Position numbers and translations under genes: made by a program. Shown here piece after piece: positions 48,388 to 57,957 of a DNA stretch of 64,000 nt (positions within the stretch are counted from its first letter, which is position 1; every line of letters begins with the position of its first letter). Source of the stretch: Methanolobus sp. ZRKC5 (GTDB lineage Archaea > Halobacteriota > Methanosarcinia > Methanosarcinales > Methanosarcinaceae); the NCBI RefSeq assembly GCF_038446525.1, contig NZ_CP151792.1:1922001-1986000 (forward strand). The letters run 5' to 3'. Below the pieces are notes generated by a model that saw nothing but the letters and a program-made list of their open reading frames with translations, was not told the DNA's origin and made no database searches.

Positions 48388-49530
48388 TTATTTTTCGATG
48401 ATGGTTTCTTCTATCTTCATTCCGAAGTGGCGGCCTATATCTTCTGAGTGGACAAGTATCTCATCGCCAACCTTTATATCGGTCACAGCTACGGGTTCTT
48501 TGTCCTTTGTGACGAGCTTAATGGTTTCTGCGTTTTGCAGTATATTCTTGATAATTTTCCCATTAAGGTCAGCTTCAACAAGGATGAGTGGTCTTCTTTC
48601 TATCTTTACTCTGCCAACAACGCCTGTTCTTTGTTTTCCGTCAGCATCAACTATGGTGACCTGGTCTCCCGCTTTAAGCTCGGAAAGGTAGCGGGTCTTT
48701 TCGCCTACTTTGATGTAAGCATGTACAGCACCGGCATTGACTCTGAATGGACGGGATGCAACGTATGGACTTTCTTCTGATTCAGAATGTACAAGGAACA
48801 TGCCGTTTGCCTGTGAACCTACAAGCATTCCCTCGCCTTTTACCATGAGGTTGCAAGTGTCTACACACACCCTGTCACCCATTCCTATGGATTCTACATT
48901 TGTGACAATAGCTGTTTTGATCTCAAGGTTATTGACACCGGCACTTTCAGCAATATCTGCAGTTTTCTTGATCTGGCTCAAGTCTTTTGTGTCGAGCATT
49001 ACTCCATCTGTGCCATGTTCCATTGTTTCAAAAGCAAGCTTTGCTTCATCTGATGTCTGAACTCCTGATATAAGTTTGACATCTTTCTTCTGAAGTCCTG
49101 CAATGAGGTTTTCTAGTGGAATGACCTGCCAGTCAGTTCCTATCGTGATGAGATAATCACAGACATTTCCCATTTCTGCTGCAAAGTTCTCGTAGTTCTT
49201 GTTCTGGATGATGACGTATCCTGCAACCTTGATTCCCTTTTCTTTCAAACGAAGAGCAGTTGTAATATCAAGGGAACCGCCGTAGTCAGGTGGTAATGGT
49301 TTTGTTCCGTCTCCCTCTCCACCTTTTCCGACTACGATTATCTCTGCTCCTTCGACATCATTGTGGGCAAAGGCAGCTACCTTAACATTTCCAAGCTCCT
49401 TCACTTTATCAACATCAACGGCATCGACCAGTATGGCATCAACTCCGGATTCCATTCCGGTGGTAATTACGGCCTTGCGTTCATCCCAGTTGCCTTCATC
49501 GGCCTTGATCCAGATTATCTTATTATTCAT
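48388..49530 (-). CDS. aroB': 3-dehydroquinate synthase II
   Basis: A 380-residue archaeal enzyme unrelated to bacterial AroB. It converts the ADH synthase product to 3-dehydroquinate, the entry to the shikimate route that bypasses erythrose-4-phosphate. The N-terminus NKIIWIKADEGNWDERKAVITTGMESG and the C-terminal block GVVGRVKIERRPLILVEA match the family. It is 35 bases downstream of the ADH synthase gene. Confidence 0.95.
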   Translation of the reverse strand: MNNKIIWIKADEGNWDERKAVITTGMESGVDAILVDAVDVDKVKELGNVKVAAFAHNDVEGAEIIVVGKGGEGDGTKPLPPDYGGSLDITTALRLKEKGIKVAGYVIIQNKNYENFAAEMGNVCDYLITIGTDWQVIPLENLIAGLQKKDVKLISGVQTSDEAKLAFETMEHGTDGVMLDTKDLSQIKKTADIAESAGVNNLEIKTAIVTNVESIGMGDRVCVDTCNLMVKGEGMLVGSQANGMFLVHSESEESPYVASRPFRVNAGAVHAYIKVGEKTRYLSELKAGDQVTIVDADGKQRTGVVGRVKIERRPLILVEADLNGKIIKNILQNAETIKLVTKDKEPVAVTDIKVGDEILVHSEDIGRHFGMKIEETIIEK

Positions 49531-49565
49531 ATGAGCACATCCGCAAGCACAGAAAATGATTGGTC

Positions 49566-50363
49566 TTATTTCAGTTTTTCCAGTGCTTCTTCAACTGACT
49601 TTTTATGGTGCACTATCTCTGTTATGGCTTTTGTAATTTTTGTAGGATTCTCGTGCTGGAAAACATTTCTTCCAATTGCGACACCTCTTGCACCGCCTTC
49701 CATAGCACCTTGGATCATTTCAAGGAATTCCTTGTCTGTGTTTGTCTTTGGTCCACCTGCAATCACTACTGGTACCGGACAACCCTGTACTACATCCTTG
49801 AAAGTATCGATATCTCCTGTGTATAGAGTTTTTATTACGTCGGCACCAAGCTCAGCACCAACTCTTGCAACATGCGCTACAAGCTCAGAGTCGTGTGGGT
49901 TGGTGATGTCTTTTCCTCGTGGGTACATCATTGCGAGAAGTGGCATTCCCCAGTAATTGCATTCTTCAGCTACAGTTCCAAGTGTTTGTAACTGATCTGC
50001 TTCGGTCTCTGACCCCACATTCACATGTATTGATACCGCGTCAGCTCCCATTTTCATGACCTCTTCCACAGAACAGACCTGTACTTTGTTATTTGGATCA
50101 CGTGCAATGCTTGTAGAAGCGCTCATGTGGACTATAAGTCCGACATCATGTCCGTATCCTCTGTGTCCATGGGTTACGATTCCTTTCTGCATGAGTATTG
50201 CATCCGCTCCACCATCTGCAACTTTATTTATGGAATCTGCCACATTTATCAGGCCCTTTATAGGTCCATCTGATAATCCATGGTCCATGGGGATTATTAC
50301 CATGTTCCTGCTTTCTCTGTGCATGATTCTTTCTATGCGAATTTTCTTACCGATGTCTGTCAT
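49566..50363 (-). CDS. aroA': 2-amino-3,7-dideoxy-D-threo-hept-6-ulosonate (ADH) synthase
   Basis: A 265-residue aldolase-type barrel, first gene of the aromatic operon. It condenses aspartate semialdehyde with a 6-deoxy-5-ketofructose-type sugar to make ADH. Motifs: [43 protein letters not shown] and a Schiff-base Lys in [11 protein letters not shown]. It stands directly ahead of dehydroquinate synthase II, which uses its product. The paralog at 33.8 kb has a different setting. Confidence 0.93.
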   Translation of the reverse strand: MTDIGKKIRIERIMHRESRNMVIIPMDHGLSDGPIKGLINVADSINKVADGGADAILMQKGIVTHGHRGYGHDVGLIVHMSASTSIARDPNNKVQVCSVEEVMKMGADAVSIHVNVGSETEADQLQTLGTVAEECNYWGMPLLAMMYPRGKDITNPHDSELVAHVARVGAELGADVIKTLYTGDIDTFKDVVQGCPVPVVIAGGPKTNTDKEFLEMIQGAMEGGARGVAIGRNVFQHENPTKITKAITEIVHHKKSVEEALEKLK

Positions 50364-50508
50364 TTGCTTTCACCCTCATTTAATGTATGTATATGTACGT
50401 TAATGCACTTTATTGAACGTTAGTATATTTATAATATCCTTGTTACTATGTGACATAGTAGCATGGTTTATTATTTAAATGTTTTTGTAGGGCTAAGTAA
50501 AAAAATAG
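50364..50508 (-). promoter_or_regulatory. Promoter region of the aromatic operon
   Basis: 145 AT-rich bases between ADH synthase and MITE copy 2. TATA-like sequence on the minus strand is at about 50425-50440 (GGATATTATAAATATAC). Repeated ACGTTA motifs (near 50398 and 50418, plus strand) may be an operator; no regulator is identified. Confidence 0.4.
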
Positions 50509-50702
50509 GTAACTATTCAGCCTGATAAAAACGCTATCAATAACAATCTTGACAAAAAGTTGAAACGTAAATTTCATTAGAATCATTTATTTTGATTGTT
50601 GCTATTGATTGCTTTTTTGATTGTTAGATTGTTAGTGAGCAGACATCTCTATTTCGATGAAATCAGTACCAATAGGCAAATCGTGCCAGGCTGAATAGTT
50701 AC
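50509..50702 (+). mobile_element. MITE copy 2 (IS66-like ends), 194 bp
   Basis: Same orientation as copy 1 and differing by one base (GAATC instead of GGATC). Termini are GTAACTATTCAGCCTG and its complement. The flanking 8-mers AAAAATAG and AAAAAGGT share only the first five bases, so the target duplication is imperfect. It ends 7 bases before the stop codon of the KaiC-type gene on the other strand, in the spacer of the aromatic operon. Confidence 0.88.
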
Positions 50703-50709
50703 AAAAAGG

Positions 50710-52077
50710 TTACAAATCCTTAAGGAACTTGCCGATTTGTATTCCGTCAGAATTGATGTTATATCCAATAAGATGTTTCTCATGGTCACTGCCATGCATC
50801 TTCATAATTGACATGGTTTTCCTGATCTCCTTCTCGATCTCTACGTGTTTTAGAAGTATCAGAACGTCCACAAGTGAGGAGACTGGTATTTCACTTGTAA
50901 GTACATTGTTGCCAGCTGCCCTGTTGCCACTGATCAGCATGGATGTGAGTCCCATATCCTTAAATATCCTCATCATGTTGGCGATATGCTCTCTTTTGGC
51001 AACCGGATCACTAAAGACATAGTCAAATCCGGATATGTCATCCAGAAGTATTCTTTTTGCTCCCATATTTTCAATAGTACTCTTGAGCTTTACTGTATGC
51101 TTGCAGGCATTTATCTCTGGGGGAGGCGTATAAATGATTTTGACCAGCTCTTTCTGTTCTAATTCTTCAAGCTCAAGTCCAAGACTTGCAGCATAACGAC
51201 GTAATTCCGCAGGGGTATCCTCAAAGGTACTTATTATTCCAGGTTCTCCATTCCTGGCACCCTGAATTATAAAATAAAGTCCAAATAATGTTTTCCCTGT
51301 GCCTGTATTTCCTGCTATCAATGTGGATGATAGTTCAAAGAATCCACCACTTATCAACTCATTGAATCCGGGAATGCCTGTATCGACTCTTGTTTCCGGT
51401 GATAATTGCTCGGTGACCTGGGTGGTTATTCTTGGGTAGATACTGATTCCGTCGTTTGAAATATCAAAAGTGTGTTCCCCTTCAATGTAATTGGGAAGGT
51501 TCATTTTCACGATCTTTATCGTACGGTTGCTTCCCCTTCTTTCGATATTTTGCGAAAGGTATACTATTCCTTCAACCACGTCACTAACGACTGATCTGCA
51601 CACATCAGTCTGTGACATTGTTCCTGTCAGATACACAATGGCATCCCATTCTCCAATTGCGGACATGAGGGAATACATGAATCTTCTTCTTTCAGCTTCA
51701 GGAAAACCAAACCCTATTGGGGTGACGGGGTCTATCAATATCCTGTCTGGTTTAAGGGATGCTACGATGTTCCCAAGGTCAACCAGCATGGTAAGTGGGT
51801 CTCTTTCCACGGAACTGGCGTTGAATGTATGTATGGTCAATGACTCCTCGTAAAAATCATAGTTAGAGAGGGCTTCTCTTACGGAAATCTCTGATTTAGA
51901 AGTCATGCATATATACAGTACATTTTCTCCGCTCCTTGCCGCTTCACACAAACCCTGGACTCCAAGTACAGTCCGCCCACTACCTGGGTTACCTGCTATC
52001 AATATTGTCGAAGGGGCCATTATGCCTCCACCGAGTATTTCGTCAAATCCTGGTATTCCTGTGGGTTTACTTTCCAA
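50710..52077 (-). CDS. Double-domain KaiC-like ATPase
   Basis: A 455-residue protein with two RecA/KaiC domains. Domain 1: TGIPGFDEILGGGIMAPSTILIAGNPGSGRTVLG (Walker A GNPGSGRT, with Arg in place of the usual Lys). Domain 2 at about 235: DTGIPGFNELISGGFFELSSTLIAGNTGTGKT with a normal Lys. Domain 1 may therefore be a degenerate ATPase. Starts at TTG 52077 with GAGGT just upstream. Role unknown, probably signalling. Confidence 0.85.
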   Translation of the reverse strand: MESKPTGIPGFDEILGGGIMAPSTILIAGNPGSGRTVLGVQGLCEAARSGENVLYICMTSKSEISVREALSNYDFYEESLTIHTFNASSVERDPLTMLVDLGNIVASLKPDRILIDPVTPIGFGFPEAERRRFMYSLMSAIGEWDAIVYLTGTMSQTDVCRSVVSDVVEGIVYLSQNIERRGSNRTIKIVKMNLPNYIEGEHTFDISNDGISIYPRITTQVTEQLSPETRVDTGIPGFNELISGGFFELSSTLIAGNTGTGKTLFGLYFIIQGARNGEPGIISTFEDTPAELRRYAASLGLELEELEQKELVKIIYTPPPEINACKHTVKLKSTIENMGAKRILLDDISGFDYVFSDPVAKREHIANMMRIFKDMGLTSMLISGNRAAGNNVLTSEIPVSSLVDVLILLKHVEIEKEIRKTMSIMKMHGSDHEKHLIGYNINSDGIQIGKFLKDL

Positions 52078-52343
52078 TGTGGTACCTCATCTAAGCATTG
52101 TTATGATGGTAAAGAGAACATTCATACTCTAAGTTTGTATGAAATTACCTCTCCCTTATTTAGTTTACTTTGTACTTTTACTTAACATTATTCATTAGTA
52201 TGTGTGGTAATGATTTTATACAGTCTCTTTTGAGCACAAAATATTATAACGGTATTATAAGTGTGAAAACATCTTATATGGTTAATTACTATTATGGCAA
52301 TATTGCTACACTTATTAATACAAATAAATTCAGGAAACAATCT

Positions 52344-52913
52344 ATGAGAGAATTAAAGATCCTTGTTATCAATAACTATGGGCAGTTCTGCCATCTTATC
52401 CATCGTGCAGTAAGGGATCTGGACATGGATACAAAGATAGTTGCCAACACAACCTCGATTGAGGACATCCTTGATGAAGAGCCGGATGGAATTATTCTAA
52501 GTGGTGGTCCTACACTGGACAGAGCTGGTATGTGCTCTGAATATGTTGAAAGTATTGACCTTCCGATCCTTGGCATCTGTCTTGGTCATCAGGTTATCGC
52601 AAAGACTTTCGGCGGCGAGGTAGGTTCGGGCCCATCAGGTGGGTATGCAGATATTGAAATTGAGGTCATCGATGAGGATGAACTCCTTACAGGCCTGGGT
52701 CCAAAGACCTCTGTTTGGGCATCACATGCTGATGAGGTTATCAGGATGCCTGAGGATTTCAAACAACTTGCAAGGTCAAACATCTGCGAGTGCGAAGCAA
52801 TGAGGCACGTAGACAGGCCTCTGTTTGGTGTGCAGTGGCACCCTGAAGTGGCACACACAGAAAAAGGAGAACAGCTTTTGACGAATTTCTTTGAAATATG
52901 TGAGAAGTATTAA
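52344..52913 (+). CDS. guaAA: GMP synthase glutamine amidotransferase subunit
   Basis: A 189-residue class I amidotransferase that feeds ammonia to the separate GMP synthase subunit, as is usual in archaea. Cys in [10 protein letters not shown], and His-Glu in [15 protein letters not shown] form the triad; GGPTLDRAG is the oxyanion region. The open frame runs 58 codons further upstream but is not protein-like; AGGAAAC places the start at ATG 52344. The synthetase subunit is not in the window. Confidence 0.94.
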   Translation: MRELKILVINNYGQFCHLIHRAVRDLDMDTKIVANTTSIEDILDEEPDGIILSGGPTLDRAGMCSEYVESIDLPILGICLGHQVIAKTFGGEVGSGPSGGYADIEIEVIDEDELLTGLGPKTSVWASHADEVIRMPEDFKQLARSNICECEAMRHVDRPLFGVQWHPEVAHTEKGEQLLTNFFEICEKY

Positions 52914-52916
52914 CTC

Positions 52917-54236
52917 TCACATTCCCATTTTCTTCATCATTTTTTGCATATTGAATTTTCCGCCACGGAATCCTTTCATAGCGGTTTGCATCATCTTGTG
53001 ATATTTCAGAAGTTCTCTTACATCCTCCGGAGCACTCCCGGAACCTCTTGCAATTCTCTTGATGCGGGCACTGCCGATAACTCTGGGGTTGAGCATTTCT
53101 TCCTCCGTCATCGAATCCATGAGAACCCTGTAACGTCCGAGTTTGTCACCAGTTACCTGATATGCATCTTCAGGTATCTTGGCACCAAGCCCTCCAAGAG
53201 GCAACATTTGCATAACCTGTTTCATTGGTCCCATCTTGTTCAGGCTCTCAAGCTGTTTGTACATGTCCTTGAGTGTGAATCTGCCACGAAGCATTGCTTC
53301 CATGTCAAAGTCTTCCTCTCCAAGGGCTTCCTCGGCCTTTTCGATAAGGCTTTTGATATCACCCATTCCAAGAAGTCTTGAAATGAACCTGTCAGGCTCG
53401 AATCTCTCAAGGTCATCCGGCGTTTCTCCTACGCCAATAAAAGCGATAGATGAATTTGTTTCGGATACTGCTGAAAGTGCACCACCACCTTTTGCGGTAC
53501 CGTCAAGCTTGGAGATCACCACGCCTGATATCCCGATCGAATCATTAAAAGCACGGGCTTGCTCGCTTGCCTGCTGCCCGATAGCACCGTCAAGTACCAG
53601 CAGTTTGTAGTCTGGTTTTGCCATGGCGTGTATTTCTTCCATCTCAGTGATGAGATCACTCTCAAGTGAGTGGCGGCCTGCGGTGTCAACTATAAGCACA
53701 TCATTTTTCTGGAGTTCTTCAAGCCCTCTCTCTACAATACCAACTGCATCCGGGTTGCCTTCTTCACCATAGAATGGAACGTTGAGCTTAGTACAGAGTG
53801 TCTCAAGTTGCTGGTATGCGCCTGGTCTGAATGTATCGGCACAAACAACTGCCGGTTTTAGTCCTTTCCTCTGGAAATAGCGTGCGAGTTTTGAAGTTGT
53901 TGTGGTTTTTCCGCTACCTTGCAAACCTATCATCATGATGGTCTGGGGTTTGAGGGGAATGTCAGTGCTCTTCCCTATTATATTGATAAGTTCCTGGTAA
54001 ACTATCCTTATTACATGTTCCCTGGGACTCATTCCTGAAGGAACTTCTTCTTTCAGGGCACGCTCTTTGATATGCTTTGACATTTGCATGACCAGCTTGA
54101 CATTAACATCAGACTGGAGCAAAGCTCTCTGGATATCCTTAACGACCTCATTTACGGTCCGTTCGTCGATACGTCCTGATTTTACAAGTTTTTTAAGGGC
54201 ATCCTGCAGGGAATTCCCGAGTTTATCCATTACCAT
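52917..54236 (-). CDS. srp54: Signal recognition particle protein SRP54
   Basis: A 439-residue GTPase that binds signal peptides and delivers ribosomes to the membrane. N-domain helices come first, then the G domain with [38 protein letters not shown], and [19 protein letters not shown]. The methionine-rich M domain (about 300-439) ends in [20 protein letters not shown] 54236 or 54230 (MVMDKLG) could start it; AAGGAAGATCC precedes the first. It converges on guaAA with a 3-base gap. Confidence 0.96.
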   Translation of the reverse strand: MVMDKLGNSLQDALKKLVKSGRIDERTVNEVVKDIQRALLQSDVNVKLVMQMSKHIKERALKEEVPSGMSPREHVIRIVYQELINIIGKSTDIPLKPQTIMMIGLQGSGKTTTTSKLARYFQRKGLKPAVVCADTFRPGAYQQLETLCTKLNVPFYGEEGNPDAVGIVERGLEELQKNDVLIVDTAGRHSLESDLITEMEEIHAMAKPDYKLLVLDGAIGQQASEQARAFNDSIGISGVVISKLDGTAKGGGALSAVSETNSSIAFIGVGETPDDLERFEPDRFISRLLGMGDIKSLIEKAEEALGEEDFDMEAMLRGRFTLKDMYKQLESLNKMGPMKQVMQMLPLGGLGAKIPEDAYQVTGDKLGRYRVLMDSMTEEEMLNPRVIGSARIKRIARGSGSAPEDVRELLKYHKMMQTAMKGFRGGKFNMQKMMKKMGM

Positions 54237-54437
54237 TTAAGGATCTTCCTTTTTAGTTCTCTCTTTTCTTCTATTAAACGGGCAGTTCATATTTAATCCT
54301 AGTGGGAATATGATTTTTTGCATACATTTTTCTGACCTTTTGTAATCTATATGGTAATACTACTGTAAGGGTGGTATTGAATGTCGCATATTCTGGACAA
54401 CTTTGAATGTGGGTAAATAAAGCACTCCTCTTTCCAT
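54237..54437 (-). other. Gap between SRP54 and DMT transporter
   Basis: About 200 bases without a convincing gene. A minus-strand frame of 82 codons overlaps the transporter gene and has no protein-like composition, so it is not called. Confidence 0.4.
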
Positions 54438-55271
54438 TTATGCTATCAGCACAACAGCTGCCATTGTAAAGATAATCCCTGCCCATTGTCTGTATACAAG
54501 CTTCTCTTTCAGAAGTATCCATGCAAGAAGCACAGTTATTGCAGGGTACATTGAAGTAAGGATTGCTGATATATCGAGTCTTCCTGTCTTTGCTGCAAGT
54601 ACGTAGAACACATTTCCTCCTGTATCAAGGATGCCTGCAAGCAGAATAATTGGAAGGTACCTGATGTCGGGTACTTTTGTCTGCTTCATGAAATAAGCAA
54701 CAATTATGAATGTTGGAATAGTTGCCATCCTGGCTCCCACAAGAGGCCAGAATATTCCTTCGGCCTGTACCTGATCAATAAGTATCATAAACATCCCGAA
54801 TCCAGTACCTGCAAGGCAGGGCAGTTTGAGTTTCTGCAGTTCTATTTTCGAACTCTCATGATCTCTGGATATAAGCCATACGCCGATGAGTGCAAAAAGA
54901 AAACCTATAAGCTGGCTTGTGTCAGGCAGTCCCTCTGTTATCATTCCAAAAACCACGGGAATGAGGGCACTCATAACAGCTGTGACCGGTGCTACAATTC
55001 CCATTTTCTCAACGGATAATGCATGGTACAGTGCAAGAACTCCCATTCCTCCGGCAAGTCCCGCAGATGCACCCCATAGCATGTCTGTCGTGGATGGTAC
55101 GCTTTCAGAAAAAGCAAGTGCTGCTGCAATGAGGAGGATTATTCCAGTTGCCTGTGAAATGATGGCAACTGTCAGCACACCACTACGTTTTGTGGCAAAA
55201 CCTCCACTAAAATCTGCGGTTCCCCAGCAAAGTGCTGCAGTAAGCCCGAATATAATAACAAACAGTTCCAT
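54438..55271 (-). CDS. EamA/DMT-family transporter
   Basis: A 277-residue membrane transporter with about ten helices in two similar halves: LFVIIFGLTAALCWGTADFSGGF and, in the second half, LAGTGFGMFMILIDQVQ and ILTSMYPAITVLLAWILLKEKL. The EamA pattern (two repeats of five helices, each ending in ...SMYPAITVLLAW) is clear. Substrate unknown. AAGAGGACATAG precedes the ATG. Confidence 0.85.
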   Translation of the reverse strand: MELFVIIFGLTAALCWGTADFSGGFATKRSGVLTVAIISQATGIILLIAAALAFSESVPSTTDMLWGASAGLAGGMGVLALYHALSVEKMGIVAPVTAVMSALIPVVFGMITEGLPDTSQLIGFLFALIGVWLISRDHESSKIELQKLKLPCLAGTGFGMFMILIDQVQAEGIFWPLVGARMATIPTFIIVAYFMKQTKVPDIRYLPIILLAGILDTGGNVFYVLAAKTGRLDISAILTSMYPAITVLLAWILLKEKLVYRQWAGIIFTMAAVVLIA

Positions 55272-55391
55272 CTATGTCCTCTTCAGTTTATTGAAAAAAG
55301 TAGTTCATGAATCATTAATAAGGTTGCTATTTGAGTAGCATCAAAAAGTTAGACATTTTGAACTCAAGAGCACAATAATAATTTAGAAAAG

Positions 55392-55466
55392 TAGCGGGGG
55401 ATAGATTCGAACTATCGGTCTACGGGTTATGAGCCCGTCGGGATCTCCTGGCTACCCCACCCCGCT
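55392..55466 (-). tRNA. Initiator tRNA-Met (CAT), copy A
   Basis: A 75-base cloverleaf. The acceptor begins A1 and pairs with U72 (AGCGGGG/CCCCGCT), and the anticodon stem has three consecutive G-C pairs (GGG/CCC) around CTCATAA; both are initiator hallmarks. Identical in sequence to copy B. Discriminator A. No intron. Confidence 0.95.
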
Positions 55467-55591
55467 TCGAGGGTTGATGTTTAATTTGGAAGGATAATCT
55501 TCCTATGTCTGCATGCTATATATGTATATTTCCAAAATACGTCTCTAACACACTAATTGATAATTAAATCAAAATTGTAATATTAGTAAAG

Positions 55592-55666
55592 TAGCGGGGG
55601 ATAGATTCGAACTATCGGTCTACGGGTTATGAGCCCGTCGGGATCTCCTGGCTACCCCACCCCGCT
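55592..55666 (-). tRNA. Initiator tRNA-Met (CAT), copy B
   Basis: Identical 75-base gene about 200 bases upstream of copy A on the same strand. The bases right ahead of both (minus-strand side 55467-55500 and 55667-55700) are also similar (GATGTTTA, TTTGGAAGG), so gene and 5' flank were duplicated together. TATA-like motifs lie near 55517-55526 for copy A and 55720-55729 for copy B. Confidence 0.95.
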
Positions 55667-55807
55667 TCGTTGATTGATGTTTATTTTGGAAGGGTACTCC
55701 TCTTTCAACATCTACATCGTATATACATGTTTCGTATGGCAGTATTTTCAATATTGAAAAAATATATATCTTATCTTTTTAAATATAGTGTCTCGGAGAG
55801 AATACAA

Positions 55808-56506
55808 ATGGCGTTACCTGATAAATTCAAATGTGTTGTTACAAACTGGGATTACATTTACGACCTTTGCAGGGAAGTTGCAAATGATGTGAAAACATCT
55901 GGTTATGAACCTGATATGATAATTGCCCTTGCAAGGGGTGGATGGTTCGCAGGTCGTGTCTTATGTGATTTCCTGGGCCTTGATGACCTTACAAGCCTTA
56001 AGATGGAGCACTATCTCGGTACTGCTCTTGCAGGTGACGAGCCAATAATCAAATACCCGCTTGCTGACAATGCTGTTGCAGGAAAGAACATACTCATTGT
56101 TGACGATATTGCCGATACGGGTAAAAGCATGATAAGTTCGGTCGAATATGTTATGCAGCAGAATCCTAAAGAAGTGAGAACCGCAACTCTTCAATACCTT
56201 GATTCTTCTGCGCATGACCCGGATTATTGTGGTGAGCGTCTCGAGGAATGGGCATGGGTTGTTTTCCCGTGGAATTTCATTGAAGACATGATTGACCTGA
56301 TTACGACGCTCATGAAAAAAGAAGATCGGGGTATGTGGGATGTTTCTGCTATCAGGCACGGTCTGTATATGTATCATTCACTGGATTCATTCGCATTCGA
56401 GATAGCTCAGCCTGGCAGGCTTCCTGAGATAATGGAAGAGATGCACCGCAGGGGAATTGCAAGTTCTGTGAACGAAGATGGAAAACAATACTGGAAACTT
56501 GTCTAA
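55808..56506 (+). CDS. Hypoxanthine/xanthine-type phosphoribosyltransferase
   Basis: A 232-residue phosphoribosyltransferase. The PRPP-binding loop is ILIVDDIADTGKSM near residue 100; IIALARGGWFAGRVLCDFLG is the pyrophosphate loop region. It salvages a purine base (exact base not decided by sequence). The frame is open from 55670, but the ribosome site GGAGA sets ATG 55808. The purine nucleoside phosphorylase gene begins 16 bases after its stop. Confidence 0.88.
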   Translation: MALPDKFKCVVTNWDYIYDLCREVANDVKTSGYEPDMIIALARGGWFAGRVLCDFLGLDDLTSLKMEHYLGTALAGDEPIIKYPLADNAVAGKNILIVDDIADTGKSMISSVEYVMQQNPKEVRTATLQYLDSSAHDPDYCGERLEEWAWVVFPWNFIEDMIDLITTLMKKEDRGMWDVSAIRHGLYMYHSLDSFAFEIAQPGRLPEIMEEMHRRGIASSVNEDGKQYWKLV

Positions 56507-56522
56507 TAAAATGAGGGATAAA

Positions 56523-57386
56523 ATGCAAGAAAAAGCTGATATTGCAATAATAGGCGGAAGCGGAATATATGACGCAAATCTGCTGGACAACGTGCGTGAA
56601 GTAGACATTGATACTCCTTTTGGGAAACCTTCTGATTCAATCACCATCGGTGAACATGGTGACAAAGCAGTTTGTTTCCTCCCAAGACATGGTGTGGGCC
56701 ACAGGGTATCTCCTTCCGAACTGAATTCCCGGGCTAACATCTTCGCACTTAAAAAACTCGGTGTGAAACGCATAATCGCGGCATCGGCAGTTGGGAGTTT
56801 GAGAGAAGAGTTCAAGCCTCTGGATATAGTGATCCCAAATCAGATATACGACCGTACTAAATCCAGACCATCCACTTTTTTTGAGGATGGTATTGTTGTA
56901 CACATGGGCTTTGCTGATCCGTTCTGTCCTGAAGCTTCAAAGGCCATAGTAGATGTTGCCACGTCAAAAGGCTATGCTGTTAAGGAAGGCGGCACATACG
57001 TTTGTATGGAAGGTCCACAGTTCTCAACCCGTGCGGAGTCCCGTGTGTATCAATCACTTGGTTTTGATATAATCGGTATGACAGCTATTCCTGAAGCAAA
57101 ACTTGCCCGTGAGGCTGAGATCTGCTATTCTATGATAGCCACAGTAACAGATTATGATGTCTGGCATGAGGAAGATGTGACCATCGAAGCTATCATTGAG
57201 AATGCCATGAAGAACGAGGCTGCCGTAAAGGATATAATCGTTGAATCTCTGGATAAACTAAGTCTTGAGCAACATTGTATGTGTAAGGATGCACTGGCAG
57301 GTGCCATTACTACTGTTCCTTCCATGATCCCTCATGACACCAAAAGACGACTCGATCCTCTGATCGGCAAATACCTTAAAGAGTGA
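56523..57386 (+). CDS. MTA/MTI-type purine nucleoside phosphorylase
   Basis: A 287-residue phosphorylase splitting a purine nucleoside to base and sugar-1-phosphate. The N-terminus IAIIGGSGIYDANLL, the RHGVGHRVSPSELNSRANIFALKKLG stretch and SRTRAESRVYQSLGFDIIGMTAIPEA (phosphate and purine contacts; CMEGPQFSTRAE) match the MTAP family. The exact substrate (methylthioadenosine, methylthioinosine or guanosine-type) is open. A RBS GAGGG (56513-56517) sets ATG 56523 rather than the longer frame. Likely one operon with the preceding phosphoribosyltransferase. Confidence 0.9.
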   Translation: MQEKADIAIIGGSGIYDANLLDNVREVDIDTPFGKPSDSITIGEHGDKAVCFLPRHGVGHRVSPSELNSRANIFALKKLGVKRIIAASAVGSLREEFKPLDIVIPNQIYDRTKSRPSTFFEDGIVVHMGFADPFCPEASKAIVDVATSKGYAVKEGGTYVCMEGPQFSTRAESRVYQSLGFDIIGMTAIPEAKLAREAEICYSMIATVTDYDVWHEEDVTIEAIIENAMKNEAAVKDIIVESLDKLSLEQHCMCKDALAGAITTVPSMIPHDTKRRLDPLIGKYLKE

Positions 57387-57460
57387 TGAGCCTGCTGTCT
57401 ATTACATGCTTGTCGTAAGTGTTTTAATATATCATGATACTTATTTAAGTCGGTGGACCA

Positions 57461-57934
57461 ATGCCTCATAAGTGCACAAGATGCGAATCTATCTTTATCG
57501 ACGGTGCTTCAGTAATATTGAGCGGATGCCCCAATTGTGGCTGGAACAAGTTCCTTTACGTAAGTGAGGATGAGCTTGAGAAGTCAGTTACCAAAAGTAC
57601 TGAAGAATCTGAACACGAGGAAGTGCACAATGTTATTGACGAAACCTCCTCTGCAAAAACAGATGATAAACCATCTGAGCCTATCGTCCGTGAGATCGAT
57701 GATATCCTGGGTATTGAAAAGAAGGAACCCAGTGTTGCTGAAGAGGAAGGCGAGCGTGTCGAATCTGTGCGTATCCTTGGTCCGGGTTCGTATGAGCTGA
57801 ACCTCAATTCCCTGCTTGACCGCAAGGAAATTGTCATGGCTATTAAAGAGGATGGCGCTTATGCACTGCACCTTGGCTCTGTTTTCAAGGATAATAAAGA
57901 TAAGAATCGGGATAAGAAAAAGAAGAGAAAGTGA
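57461..57934 (+). CDS. Zinc-ribbon protein (DUF2072/COG3364-like)
   Basis: A 157-residue protein with an N-terminal zinc finger CTRCESIF ... LSGCPNCGW (two CxxC), then an acidic Ser/Glu-rich linker (residues 45-100), and a C-terminal core SVRILGPGSYELNLNSLLDRKEIVMAIKEDGAYALHL that looks like a strand-rich binding domain, ending in a very basic tail KNRDKKKKRK. Function unknown. The family name is by resemblance. Confidence 0.75.
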   Translation: MPHKCTRCESIFIDGASVILSGCPNCGWNKFLYVSEDELEKSVTKSTEESEHEEVHNVIDETSSAKTDDKPSEPIVREIDDILGIEKKEPSVAEEEGERVESVRILGPGSYELNLNSLLDRKEIVMAIKEDGAYALHLGSVFKDNKDKNRDKKKKRK

Positions 57935-57957
57935 TATTTTTCTTTCAGGGCCAGACA

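Noticed and set aside
52170-52343. The N-terminal 58-codon extension of the GMP synthase amidotransferase.
   Set aside because: The extra residues are low in complexity and Tyr/Ile rich. A proper ribosome site and the 189-residue family length support ATG 52344.
54274-54522. Minus-strand frame of 82 codons ahead of SRP54.
   Set aside because: It overlaps the DMT transporter gene on the same strand and has no convincing amino acid pattern.
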